Source of the DNA: Streptomyces sp. ASQP_92
GTDB lineage: Bacteria; Actinomycetota; Actinomycetes; Streptomycetales; Streptomycetaceae
DNA: 51,886 nt
NCBI RefSeq assembly: GCF_025399895.1
Contig: NZ_JAODUA010000030.1
Coordinates: 1-51,886 of the forward strand
Direction: 5' to 3'
Shown: positions 41,228 to 49,900 of the stretch, piece by piece
How the letters are laid out: the number at the start of each line of letters is the position of its first letter
Numbering within the stretch: the stretch's first letter is position 1
The notes under the pieces: model-generated
Database searches by the model: none
What the model saw: the letters and a program-made list of their open reading frames with translations, nothing else
What the model was told of the DNA's origin: nothing
Position numbers and translations under genes: made by a program

Positions 41228-41677
41228 CTATTTGAGGGTGATGCAGGGCCTGCTGGTGGCCCCGTAGTTGAACTCCACGCAGATCCGGCTACCCGCGGGA
41301 AGGTCGGGCCCCACGCGGTCGCGGCGGCCACGTCCCCACGTGATTTCGGTCCAGTCTTGCACCACTTTGCCCCCGCGCCAGCTTCCGCCGACACGGGCTG
41401 CTCCGCGGGGTACTTGGTACCACCAGCGGGCGAGGTTGTGGGGTCTGGCGGGGCTGCGGGTGGCGTAGATCCAGCTCAGTGTGCGCTGTCGGGAGCCGGG
41501 GCGGTGCCAGTAGGTGACGACCATCCCGTAGGCGCAGGGGTTGCCGGCCTCGGCGTGGCACGTGTTGGCGCGCTCATCGACGTAGGAGTCGGACGAGGCC
41601 GGGACTACCGCCAGGGCAAGAGCAACCGCAGCCAGCACCCCAGCCCCTAACGCGCGAACCTGCGGAGCCTTCGACAT
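41228..41677 (-). CDS. Secreted hypothetical protein (149 aa)
   Basis: ATG 41677 is preceded by GGAGG at 7 nt. A signal peptide is clear: basic start, hydrophobic core (GAGVLAAVALALAVV) and a PASS-type cleavage site near residue 29. The mature part has three or four Cys (CHAEAGNPCAYGM, ICVEFNYGATSRPC) likely to form disulfides, and many Trp/Tyr strands. It looks like a small beta-rich exported domain. Not recognised. Confidence 0.72.
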   Translation of the reverse strand: MSKAPQVRALGAGVLAAVALALAVVPASSDSYVDERANTCHAEAGNPCAYGMVVTYWHRPGSRQRTLSWIYATRSPARPHNLARWWYQVPRGAARVGGSWRGGKVVQDWTEITWGRGRRDRVGPDLPAGSRICVEFNYGATSRPCITLK

Positions 41678-41777
41678 GAGTGAACCTCCTGAATGGCAGA
41701 TGATGCTGCGTCCAACCGTGCGCGGGACCGGAAAGTCACCGTCGATACCCGAGCCCGTCGTCCGTAGACGCGTCGGC

Positions 41778-41805
41778 CCTGACGCCGGGAGGAAGGGGCG
41801 TCAGG
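41778..41805. terminator. Hairpin CCTGACGCC/GGCGTCAGG
   Basis: Perfect 9-bp stem with a 10-nt purine loop, between the lipoprotein gene (ends 41922, leftward) and the secreted-protein gene. It is placed to terminate the lipoprotein operon. Confidence 0.55.
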
Positions 41806-41921
41806 ACCGGAAACACGATCCGCCCCAGGGGGAGGGCGGGAGTCCCACGTGTCGTCCTGTCCAACGGCGAGGCAGGACCAAGGGCACGCACCTCTGTCAC
41901 AGGAAGCTCCGGGAAGGTGCT

Positions 41922-42401
41922 TCAGCGGCCGAGCTGTTGACGGCAGGCGCGGACGACGGACGGATCGAAGCCGGTGCCCTGTGCCCAGGAGCAGACTGCT
42001 CCGGCGTCATACGCAGGAGGAGGAGGCTGATGCGGGTGGCGGCGTGTGGGGGAGGAGTGCCGGATGTCAGCCGGGGGGTGACCGGTTGCTCGGTGCGGAT
42101 GCCGCGGCCGGGAGACGGGGCGTTCGTGCTGGGGCTGGTCCGGCCCGGGCCGGACCAGCGGTTCGGGGCTGGCTGCCGAGGCTGCGGTGGCGGGGGCTGG
42201 GCCGTAGGCGGGGGCCAGGGTTTCTCGTGCCGGCGCCTGGACCGGGTCCGGCCACCACGGCCCCGGAGCCACAGTGGACAGCCGCTCTCCGCGAGGCAGG
42301 AACTCCCGGGCAGGCGGCACGGCCTTGGGGGCAACGGTCACGCACCCGGTGCTGACGGCCAGCACGACCAGCACGGTGGGCAGCAGGCGAACAATGCGCA
42401 T
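41922..42401 (-). CDS. Putative lipoprotein (159 aa)
   Basis: The N-terminus is a lipoprotein signal: MRIVRLLPTVLVVLAVSTGC, with C20 after a hydrophobic core. The mature part is Pro/Arg/Ala-rich and probably extended, with two Cys in the C-terminal segment (VCSWAQGTGF...VRACRQQL). It would be anchored outside the membrane. Its start overlaps the stop of the SH3-like gene (TGATG), so both are in one operon. The repetitive composition makes homology hard to judge. Confidence 0.6.
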   Translation of the reverse strand: MRIVRLLPTVLVVLAVSTGCVTVAPKAVPPAREFLPRGERLSTVAPGPWWPDPVQAPARETLAPAYGPAPATAASAASPEPLVRPGPDQPQHERPVSRPRHPHRATGHPPADIRHSSPTRRHPHQPPPPAYDAGAVCSWAQGTGFDPSVVRACRQQLGR

Positions 42402-42721
42402 CAAGAGGTGCGGGCGAGTTCTTCCTTGGCCGTGGAGATCAAGTGCCGGTCCACCCAGCCGTCCACGCCCGACCCCTTCATAGTGATGTGCGCCCAGACC
42501 ACATCGCGGGTATAGCCGTGGAAGCGGCACTTCTGGTCGCGGTACCCGATCCCCATCCTTGCCGCCGACGTTGACGGCGCCTGGCGGATGACGGCCGCAT
42601 CGGTGTCGATCCGGCACGGCTCCTCACCCGAAGCCGCCGCCACCGACGACGCCATTGCCCCGACCGCGAGAGCCCCCAGCACACCGGCAATCCCCACAGT
42701 CCGCATAGCGTTGGTGCGCAC
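42401..42721 (-). CDS. Secreted SH3-like small protein (106 aa)
   Basis: GTG 42721 lies 7 nt after GGAGG; an ATG 6 nt upstream is too close to that site. A signal sequence (TVGIAGVLGALAVGAMASSV AAASG as separate core and cleavage part) precedes a mature domain with CRIDTDAAVIRQAPSTSAAR, GIGYRDQKCRFHGY and VDGWVDRHLI. This is the strand pattern of bacterial SH3 domains that bind peptidoglycan or other surface polymers. Two Cys probably form a disulfide. Operon with the lipoprotein. Confidence 0.7.
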   Translation of the reverse strand: MRTNAMRTVGIAGVLGALAVGAMASSVAAASGEEPCRIDTDAAVIRQAPSTSAARMGIGYRDQKCRFHGYTRDVVWAHITMKGSGVDGWVDRHLISTAKEELARTS

Positions 42722-43013
42722 CCTCATCCCTCCAAAGATCACAAACCTGGAGGGACCTTCGTAGCGAGGCTGCGGCGGTGAAGTCGAGCTGGAAGGCGCG
42801 CTGTTCATTCCTGGGTGTGGAAACTGCCATCATCACACCACGCCGCTGGTCCCCGTCGCGGCTGTACGCCACCGCACCGCGGACCTCCGACTGCGTGAGC
42901 CGGAGACGGATGAGGACTTCGGCGACGACCTCGTCCGCAGACCAGGCTCGGGCGCGGCTGCACGCCAGTTGGTAGACGAACGCGGGGCCCTGTGCGATGA
43001 CCACTCTTCTCAC
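42624..43013 (-). CDS. Hypothetical protein overlapping the SH3-like gene (129 aa)
   Basis: The frame holds a convincing block: GPAFVYQLACSRARAWSADE, VVAEVLIRLRLTQSEVRGAV and MMAVSTPRNEQRAFQLDF. The last 33 residues overlap the SH3-like signal peptide coding region in another frame and are Gly/Arg-rich, so the native end may have been lost by an indel near 42740. Start GTG 43013 has GGAGC immediately before it; GTG 43004 is an alternative. Function unknown. Confidence 0.4.
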   Translation of the reverse strand: MRRVVIAQGPAFVYQLACSRARAWSADEVVAEVLIRLRLTQSEVRGAVAYSRDGDQRRGVMMAVSTPRNEQRAFQLDFTAAASLRRSLQVCDLWRDEGAHQRYADCGDCRCAGGSRGRGNGVVGGGGFG

Positions 43014-43068
43014 GCTCCGGAATGAACACGGCGGAGAACAGCTCGACTCGACCGTCGCAACCCCGCTA

Positions 43069-43097
43069 GGAAGATCACCCGACACTGTCGATCTTCC
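43069..43097 (+). promoter_or_regulatory. Inverted repeat GGAAGATC/GATCTTCC before the nuclease gene
   Basis: Perfect 8-bp arms (43069-43076, 43090-43097) with a 13-nt loop, ending just before the GGGGGA ribosome-binding site of the nuclease. As DNA it could be an operator; as RNA it would form a hairpin next to the start and damp translation. Confidence 0.45.
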
Positions 43098-43108
43098 CGG
43101 GGGACACC

Positions 43109-43804
43109 GTGCGTGTACGCATCACGACGTTCAGCCTGACCACGGCCGCCGCGCTCAGCTCGCTCACGACGCTCCTGGCACCCGCGGCCGCGGCTGCTCC
43201 GCAGGGCGGCCCGTTCGGCAAGGCCGGCGACGTCATCACCATGCCGGCCCGCGACGCCCTGGCCGCACTGCCCATGCAGGCCGAGGACCGGACCGGCTAC
43301 CAGCGCACCGCCTTCAAGCACTGGATCGACGCGGACAAGGACGGCTGCAACACCCGTGCCGAAGTCCTCAAGCGCGACGCCCTCCTCGACCCGCAGCAGG
43401 GCGCCAAGTGCACGCTGTCCGGCGGCCGCTGGTACTCCGCCTACGACGACCAGTACCTCGACGATCCCAGAGCCCTCGACATCGACCACCGCGTCCCCCT
43501 CGCCGAAGCCTGGGACTCCGGCGCCGGCCAGTGGACCGCCACCGAGCGCGAGGCCTACGCCAACGACCTCGGCGACCGCCGCGCCCTGGTCGCCGTCTCC
43601 GCGAAATCCAACCGGTCCAAGGCCGACCAGGACCCCGCCACCTGGATGCCCCCGTTCGCCGGCGACACCTGCGAATACGTCACCGACTGGATCACCATCA
43701 AGGTCCGCTGGCAGCTGTCCATCGACCCCGCCGAACACGACGCACTGGACGCCAAGTCCGCCGACTGCCCCAACACGCCCCTGCGCGTCACGCTCGCACG
43801 ATGA
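43109..43804 (+). CDS. Secreted HNH-type endonuclease (GmrSD C-terminal/DUF1524-like) (231 aa)
   Basis: The signal peptide spans about 1-30 with an Ala-rich cleavage region. The mature protein carries the metal-finger motif LDIDHRVPLAEAWDSG, in which D126/H127 are the catalytic D-H pair. The downstream YANDLGDRRALVAVSAKSNR supplies the conserved Asn/Lys, and SKADQDPATWMPP completes the family signature. Three or four Cys suggest disulfides. Streptomyces export several such nucleases for nutrient scavenging or competition. GTG 43109 follows GGGGGA with 5-nt spacing, behind the inverted repeat at 43069-43097. No immunity gene is evident. Confidence 0.87.
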   Translation: MRVRITTFSLTTAAALSSLTTLLAPAAAAAPQGGPFGKAGDVITMPARDALAALPMQAEDRTGYQRTAFKHWIDADKDGCNTRAEVLKRDALLDPQQGAKCTLSGGRWYSAYDDQYLDDPRALDIDHRVPLAEAWDSGAGQWTATEREAYANDLGDRRALVAVSAKSNRSKADQDPATWMPPFAGDTCEYVTDWITIKVRWQLSIDPAEHDALDAKSADCPNTPLRVTLAR

Positions 43805-43937
43805 CCGCCCCGCGGGTTGAGCGCCGTCGTCCGTGGAGGCCGGGGGCAATCGCCGGGTGCGGAGCCACGCGCTCGTCGCCGCGCGGGGGAGCGGGAGCGG
43901 CCTTACCGTGAAGCGGAGTGCTCCCGAGGGCGCTTGA

Positions 43938-43974
43938 GCGGCCGGTCGTCTCCCGCACGTTGGCGACCGGCCGC
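43938..43974 (+). terminator. 11-bp GC hairpin upstream of lexA
   Basis: Arms GCGGCCGGTCG and CGACCGGCCGC pair perfectly around a 15-nt loop, 133 bp after the nuclease stop. The spacer 43805-44132 has no gene; the rest is GC-rich with the lexA promoter at its right end. Confidence 0.5.
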
Positions 43975-44062
43975 CTGAACGCCCGGGCAGCCGCCGCACA
44001 CCATGCGAAGAGGGCGAGCGGGCCGCAGCGCCGACGCACCGAGCTCCGTCTGGGGACGGTTG

Positions 44063-44078
44063 TCGAAATGGTGTTCCC
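44063..44078 (+). promoter_or_regulatory. SOS-box-like site upstream of lexA
   Basis: TCGAAATGGTGTTCCC matches the actinobacterial LexA consensus TCGAAC-N4-GTTCGA at 9 of 12 fixed positions. It is centred about 62 bp upstream of the lexA start, where autoregulation would occur. Weaker than the site at 50496. Confidence 0.45.
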
Positions 44079-44132
44079 TTTGTTGTGGTTGGTGGGCTAC
44101 TGTCCCGGGACGCACCGCAAGGGGGACACTGT

Positions 44133-44822
44133 ATGTATGCCGTTGATGCTGTGACCCGACCCGGTCGCCCGCCCGGTGTCCGTACCGGACCCAACGGACT
44201 CACCAGCCGCCAGGCCGCGATCGTCGACTTCATCGAGGCAGAGGTCGCCCGGCAGGGATACCCGCCGTCGATGCGCGAGATCGGCCGGGCGGTCAAACTC
44301 AAAAGCACCTCGTCGGTCGCGCACCAGATGATGGCCCTGGAAAACAAGGGTGTCCTCTACCGTGATCCGCACCGCCCGCGCGCCTACCGCGTCCGGCACC
44401 GCTGGAGCGAGCGCCTTCCCCCGGAATCTGCCGCCACCCCAGCAGACGTGGTTCACGTCCCGCTCGTCGGCCGCATCGCCGCCGGCACCCCGATCCTCGC
44501 CGAGGAATCAGTCGAGGACGTCTACGCCCTGCCACGTCATCTGGTGGGAGAGGGCGAGCTGTTTGCCTTGAAGGTGATCGGCCAGAGCATGGTGGATGCG
44601 GCAATCTGCGACGGCGACACCGTCGTCGTCCGCCGTCAAAGGACGGCTGAGCCCGGGAACATAGTCGCCGCGCTTCTAGAAGGCGAGGCCACGGTGAAAC
44701 GGTTCCAGCGCGATGCGGCCGGCCACGCCTGGCTCGTCCCGCACAATCCGGAGTTCGAGCCCCTGTCCGCCGATGAGGCGGACATCATCGGCAAGGTGGT
44801 GACCGTCCTGCGCGCCCTCTGA
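44133..44822 (+). CDS. lexA: LexA-family SOS repressor (229 aa)
   Basis: LexA binds SOS boxes and is inactivated by RecA-stimulated self-cleavage. N-terminal winged HTH: LTSRQAAIVDFIEAEVARQG, YPPSMREIGRAVKLKSTSSV AHQMM region (about 23-80). The C-terminal peptidase domain has the A117-G118 cleavage site in GRIAAGTP, nucleophile S152 in VIGQSMVD and general-base K189 in EATVKRF. All catalytic parts are intact, so it should be a functional, cleavable repressor. ATG 44133 follows AAGGGGG. As the chromosome will have its own lexA, this is likely an accessory copy dedicated to the nearby polymerase operon. Confidence 0.93.
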   Translation: MYAVDAVTRPGRPPGVRTGPNGLTSRQAAIVDFIEAEVARQGYPPSMREIGRAVKLKSTSSVAHQMMALENKGVLYRDPHRPRAYRVRHRWSERLPPESAATPADVVHVPLVGRIAAGTPILAEESVEDVYALPRHLVGEGELFALKVIGQSMVDAAICDGDTVVVRRQRTAEPGNIVAALLEGEATVKRFQRDAAGHAWLVPHNPEFEPLSADEADIIGKVVTVLRAL

Positions 44823-44869
44823 GGTCGCCAGTGCCTCCTTCGCCGGACCCGTTCGCCGAGCGTGGACGA

Positions 44870-45133
44870 TCAATGCACTTCCCCTACCCGGCCTGCACTG
44901 ATGTCGGCATACCAGGTGGCCGCCTCCTGGATATCGTGAGGCGACAGGTCGTGACAGAGATGGGCGCGGACGTAGGCGAGGCCTTGTTCGGCCCGCTGGC
45001 CCCGCTCCGTGCGGGTAGTGAGCTCCATGAAGACGCTCTCGGCCAGAGCGCGTGCGCTGACGCCTCGTTCGGCGGCGACAGCCTTCAGCCGGTCCCGGGC
45101 CTCGTTGCTGATCCTGATCGTGGTGTCTGCCAT
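44870..45133 (-). CDS. Small ribbon-helix-helix-like protein, orphan antitoxin type (87 aa)
   Basis: The start MADTTIRISNEARDRLKAVA, continuing ERGVSARALAESVF, is the strand-helix-helix layout of Arc/MetJ-type DNA-binding domains used by many antitoxins. The C-terminal half (GLAYVRAHLCHDLSPHDIQE) would normally wrap a toxin. No toxin-sized ORF lies on either side: downstream is the lexA 3' end, 47 bp away. ATG 45133 lacks an obvious ribosome-binding site. It may be an orphan antitoxin or a small regulator. Confidence 0.65.
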   Translation of the reverse strand: MADTTIRISNEARDRLKAVAAERGVSARALAESVFMELTTRTERGQRAEQGLAYVRAHLCHDLSPHDIQEAATWYADISAGRVGEVH

Positions 45134-45355
45134 GTGGGCAGAGTAGATCTAAACCCCGAGGCGGAGGGCGGCATACCACTTGAGAATGTGCGAGCAGCTG
45201 CCCGACGGTTGGTAGTTGCCGACCGTCGACTCGTGGTCGTGCACTTGGTGGCCTCGTCGGTGGCGAGGACGCGTCCGACCTCGTAGCGAGCCGTGGGCAG
45301 CCGGTTAGTTCGTGCCGAGTGAGTGACCGGAGCCGGGTGGGTTCGCCGTGGCAGG

Positions 45356-45838
45356 TCAGAAGCTGGTTTGGAGGCGGAAGGGGCTGCGTCCGCGGTCTTG
45401 CCCGGCCTTGGCGGTGTGGACGAACGGCAGGTACAGGCGTGCTCCGTTGTGGAAGATGACGCCGAGGCCTGGGTGCTGGGCGGGCTGGCCAGGGCGGTTG
45501 CTGTAGCCGTAGACCTCGGCGATCTCGGTGCTGTCGGTGTGGGTGAGGGCAGCGGTGAGGTAGGCCTCGGCTCGCAGCGGGCTGACCGTGCCCGTTTCGT
45601 CGAATAGGGCGGGCAGCGGCACGGGCACGGGGGCGCTCGCGGGGGTGCTGGGCTCGCTGGCCGGGGTTCCGGGTGCCAGGCCTCCGGTGATCTGGAGCCA
45701 GAGACGGCTGCCGGACGAGAAGGTGACGGCGATGCCGTACGCCGGGGCGCCGTCGCCCTGCCAGGGTTCGACGGCGGAGATGTCCGGGCCGCTGGGAGGC
45801 AGGGCCTGGACGCAGAACTGGGTGAAGCGGTCCAGCAC
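45356..45838 (-). CDS. Unknown third gene of the DnaE/ImuB operon (160 aa)
   Basis: GTG 45838 follows GAGGAG, which overlaps the ImuB-like stop region; the gap is only 10 bp. The protein begins VLDRFTQFCVQALPPSGPDI and has strand-rich blocks (YGIAVTFSSGSRLWLQITGG; LGVIFHNGARLYLPFVHTA) repeated at both ends around a Pro/Ala linker, suggesting two similar beta domains. It shows no similarity I can see to ImuA or to any polymerase. Position in the operon suggests a mutasome accessory factor, which is inference. An Arg-rich longer frame upstream is a shadow. Confidence 0.6.
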   Translation of the reverse strand: MLDRFTQFCVQALPPSGPDISAVEPWQGDGAPAYGIAVTFSSGSRLWLQITGGLAPGTPASEPSTPASAPVPVPLPALFDETGTVSPLRAEAYLTAALTHTDSTEIAEVYGYSNRPGQPAQHPGLGVIFHNGARLYLPFVHTAKAGQDRGRSPFRLQTSF

Positions 45839-45848
45839 GAGGGGCTCC

Positions 45849-46916
45849 TCAGACGGTGCGGTGGCGTCCGGCGCCGCGCGCGGTGACGGGCGGGTCGGCG
45901 AGGGTGGCGGGTCGGATGGCGTGCGGGCCGAATTTCCGGCGGGCCGCGTCGGCGACGGCTTCGATGCGGCGCTGCTTGTCATCGGCGGGGTCCAGGAGCA
46001 CCTGATGGAAAGCCTCGTGGGCGGGGGCGAGGCCTTCGGCGCGCAGCGCGAAGCTCCGTACGCGGGCCCGTTGCAGCCCCAGGGACCAGTAGAGGTCGAG
46101 GCTGGTGCGGGTGAGGGCGGTGGTGCGGGCGGTTGCCTCGGGCAGGCGTCTGCTGCGGGTGGTCGAGGAATGGCCGGCGTACCGGACCACGATCGCCAGG
46201 CCGCGGCACACCTCGTTCGAGGCGCGCAGGCGCTGGCCGAGCTCGTCGGCCAGGGCGAGCAGCGCGCGGTGGTGCTGGGCCGGGTCGAGTTCGTCGGTGT
46301 CGAAGCGGTGGCTGCAGGTGGTGGAGCGGACGAGGACTTCACGCTGGACGGGCCGTTCGTCGACACCGTGCGCGAGAGTGTGGAGTTCGCGGGCGGGAGT
46401 CGCGCCGAGGATGCGGGCCAGGGTGGCGGGCGGGGTGTCGGCGAGCTCCCCGACGCACCGGATCCCGAAGCGTTTCAGCGTGCGGGCGGTCGCCGGCCCG
46501 ACCCCTGGAAGCAGGGCGGTGGGCTGGGGGCGCAGGAACGCTTCGACCGCATCTGGATCGGGGTCGATGACGGTGATGCGGCCGGGCGGCGTGAGCTCGG
46601 CCGCCATCGCCGCGACCATCACCGAAGGACCGGCACCAATCGTCGTCGCCACTCCGTGCAGGGCCAGGGCCCGTAGCGCCAGGACTTGCGCCGCCTCGTA
46701 GGGGGTGCGGTCGAGGTATCGCAGTGCGCCGGTGAGGTCGAGATCGACGGCGAGGTCCTGCGGACGCGACTGGAAGCGCGGAGTGAAGTCCTCCACCAGC
46801 GTCACCAGCTGGCCGAACAGCGCGTCCTGGTCGTCTTGGCGCTCGGGGCCGGGGTGGAAGAAGACCCGCATGATGCACCGGCCGTCCCCGCTGTGGTTGT
46901 TCATGGCGCCGGTCAC
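45849..46916 (-). CDS. ImuB-like Y-family polymerase homologue, probably non-catalytic (355 aa)
   Basis: ImuB proteins are Y-family-like scaffolds that link DnaE2 and the sliding clamp in translesion synthesis. The helix-hairpin-helix region LLPGVGPATARTLKRFGIRC and VGELADTPPATLARILG, plus the little-finger part (STTCSHRFDTDELDPAQHHR), match the family. The N-terminal D-x-D of active Y polymerases is missing (sequence MRVFFHPGPERQDD), and the second site reads VDLDLTG instead of D-E, so polymerase activity is unlikely. GTG 46916 overlaps the dnaE stop (GTGA); internal ATGs at 46904 and 46871 are alternatives. Confidence 0.82.
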   Translation of the reverse strand: MTGAMNNHSGDGRCIMRVFFHPGPERQDDQDALFGQLVTLVEDFTPRFQSRPQDLAVDLDLTGALRYLDRTPYEAAQVLALRALALHGVATTIGAGPSVMVAAMAAELTPPGRITVIDPDPDAVEAFLRPQPTALLPGVGPATARTLKRFGIRCVGELADTPPATLARILGATPARELHTLAHGVDERPVQREVLVRSTTCSHRFDTDELDPAQHHRALLALADELGQRLRASNEVCRGLAIVVRYAGHSSTTRSRRLPEATARTTALTRTSLDLYWSLGLQRARVRSFALRAEGLAPAHEAFHQVLLDPADDKQRRIEAVADAARRKFGPHAIRPATLADPPVTARGAGRHRTV

Positions 46917-49900
46917 CCCGCACTGCCTTGGCTGGTGTGGCCCAGGGCTTTGAGATCAGCCGACCGGGTTCCCGCAGGCTCAAGATCGGCGTAGGGGTGC
47001 AGCTTCGCTCCCGCCGTTCCGTTGACCAAGGTCCGCTGCCCGCCAGCCTGAGCGCGCTCCCGCTCCCGCTCCCGGTCTTGGCCGTCGGGCTGGGGCTGGG
47101 CGGGTGTGGGCTGGGGTGTGGTGGCGCCGATGAGGGCCAGGGCGGCGTCGAGGCCGTTGTCGCGGCGCTCGACGGCGAGCTCGTCGAGGTCCCAGACCCG
47201 GTGGCCGACGACAGTGCGCCGCGGCCCGCGCCGCTCCACGGTGCCCTGAATGAGGAGGAGCCCGGAGTGGAAGATCGTGTGAGCGCAGTCGGCGTGGCTA
47301 TCCTCGAAGAAGGCGATGTCGACCAGGCCCGTGCCGTCCTCCAGGGTCACGAAGATCACGCGCTTGCCCGACGCGATCGGCGGCGTCTGCGTCGAGGCCC
47401 GCACCCCGGCCACCAGGACCCGCTGCCCGGCGTGCAGCTGGGCCAGGCGCCGGGAGGGGATGGCACCGAGCTCAGACAGCAGCCGGTGGTGGTAGTCCAT
47501 CAGGTGCCGCGACACATCCATCGACATGATCTCCAACTCGGCACCCAGCTGCTCGCGGCCGGTCATCTCGGGCAGGCCGCTCGCGCCCTGGGCCAGCGGC
47601 CGGGTGTCCAGGGGCAGTTGTCCGCTGCTGGGGCGGGCGCGGGTCTGGCGGTGCAGTTCGGTCAGCTGGAGCAGCAGATCGCGCCGGGAGGCGTCGCCGG
47701 CGACGGGGGAGAGGGCGCCGATCTGGCCCAGGCGCTGGGCGGTGGGCAGCGTGGGGCGGCCCCGCTGCCACAGGTCCGCCACCGACCCGTACGGCTGTCC
47801 TTCCGCGATGCGGGCGGCTTCGTCGTCACGGATGCCCTTGACCGCCGACAGGGCGAGGCGCACCCCGAACCGGCCGTCGGTGTCGGCGCGTTCGATGCGG
47901 TAGCTGGTGTGGGAGTGGTTGATGTCGACTGGCAGGATCGGCACGTCGTGACGGCGGGCGTCGGCGAGGATGACGCGGGCCGGCCACATTCCGGGGTCGT
48001 GTTCCAGCAGCCCCGCATACAGGGCCGCCGGGTGGTGGGCCTTGAGCCACGCGGACTGCAGCGCGGGCACGGCGAACGCCACCGCGTGCGCCCGGCAGAA
48101 CCCGTAGGCCCCGAACGATTCGACCACCGACCAGACGTCGGCCAGGACGGTGGGGGAGTAGCCGCGGGCGCCGGCTTCGTGCTCGAACCACGTCTTCAGC
48201 TTCGGCAGCCGGGCCGGGTCGGCGAGGGCACGGCGGAAGACTTCGGCCAGGGCCCGGTCGCAGCCGGTGAGGATCGCGACCATGTCGATGATCTGTTCGT
48301 GCCAGATCGTCACCCCGTAGGTGTCGGCGAGCACGGGCTCGAGGTCGGGGTGCGGGTAGACGGGGGCCGCTCCGTGCCGGGCCGCGATGTAGATCGCCGG
48401 CATCCCGCCGGCCACGGGGCCCGGCCGGAACAGGGAGATGTCGGCGATCACGTCTTGGGGGCCGCGGGGCTGGAGGCGTCCGAGCAGGTCCTGCTGGCCG
48501 GGTGATTCGAGCTGGAACATGCCGACGGTGTCGGAGTTCTGGATCATCTTGAAGGCCCAGAAGTCGTCGAGCGGGACCTGGCCGGGATCGTCGAGGTCGA
48601 TGCTCTGGCCGCTGGTGCGGTGGATCTCGGCGACGGCGTGGGCCATCGCGGACTGCATCCGCACCCCGAGCACGTCGAGCTTGAGCAGGCCCAGGTCCTC
48701 CACGTCCTCCTTGTCGCCCTGCACCATGGGGTAGTTGCCGCCCGGGGTGGGCTGCACCGGCAGACGGCCGAGCAGGGTGCGGTCGGAGAGGATCACTCCG
48801 CACGGGTGCATGGCGTAGCCGCGGGGGAGCGCGTCCAGCTGCTCGGCCAGCTCGAACAGCGGCCCGTACCGGCCGGCTTCGGCCGCCAGGCCCCGCAGCT
48901 CGGGCAGTTCGGCGAGCGCGCCGGTGATGTCGCAGGCCCGCAGGTGCGGGAACGATTTCGCGATCCGGTCCACTTCGTGTGGCGCGATGCCCAGGGCGAG
49001 GCCTGTGTCGCGGAGCGCGAAGCGGGCCCGGTAGGTCTCCGGCATCCCGGTCACCGCGACCCGCTCCGGCCCGAACCGCTCGAAGATCCGGTCATAGACC
49101 TCCAGCCGGCGCGCGGACTCCACATCGATGTCGATGTCCGGCAGGCTGGAACGGCGGACACTGATGAACCGCTCGAACAACAACGAATGATCGAGCGGAT
49201 TGGCGGTCGCGATGTCCAGCGCGTGGTTGACCATGCTGCCCGCGCCCGAGCCGCGGGCCGCAACCCGGATCCCCATCTCCCTTACATCCGCCACGACTTG
49301 CGCCACGGTGAGGAAGTAGGTACCGAACCCGAGCTTCGCGATGATCGCCAGCTCCTCCTCCAGCCGCGCCATCGCCTCGCTGTCCTTCTCCAGGCGGCGC
49401 CTGGCCATCCCGGCCAGCGCATGCTCCCGCAGCAACCGGTCGACGTCCCCATCGCCGCGCGCCCCGACCGCCTCCGCCTCAGGGAAATGCGCCCGCCCCA
49501 AGCCAAGGTCCGCCACGGGGTCGACGCGGCACTCCTCCGCCGTTGCGATCGTGGAGGCCAGCAGGGCGCGGGCCCGCTCCGGACCAGCGCCTGCGGCCTG
49601 GGCGATGCGGTCGGCGGCCGCCGCCATCGCGGACGGGTCCTTGAGCCAACGCTCGCCGGGGTCCAACTGGTCGGCGTGGCGGAAGGGGATGGGGCGCAGC
49701 AGCCGGGCCGCGTCCAGGACGTCGGCCACCCGCGACTGGGCGGAATCCGCGTAGCGCACGGCATTGGTCAGCACCGTCTGGACGCCGAGCTCGTCACCGA
49801 GCTGCACCGTGCGTCCCGCGAGCCGCAGCGATCCGGGACCGGTGCCGCCCTGCCCGTACCAAAGCGCCTCCAGCCGCAGCGACGGACCGAAGACCTCCCG

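Noticed and set aside
47056..47073. GCTCCC tandem triplication
   Set aside because: It encodes an Arg/Glu run in the DnaE2 tail; a coding low-complexity segment, not a regulatory repeat.
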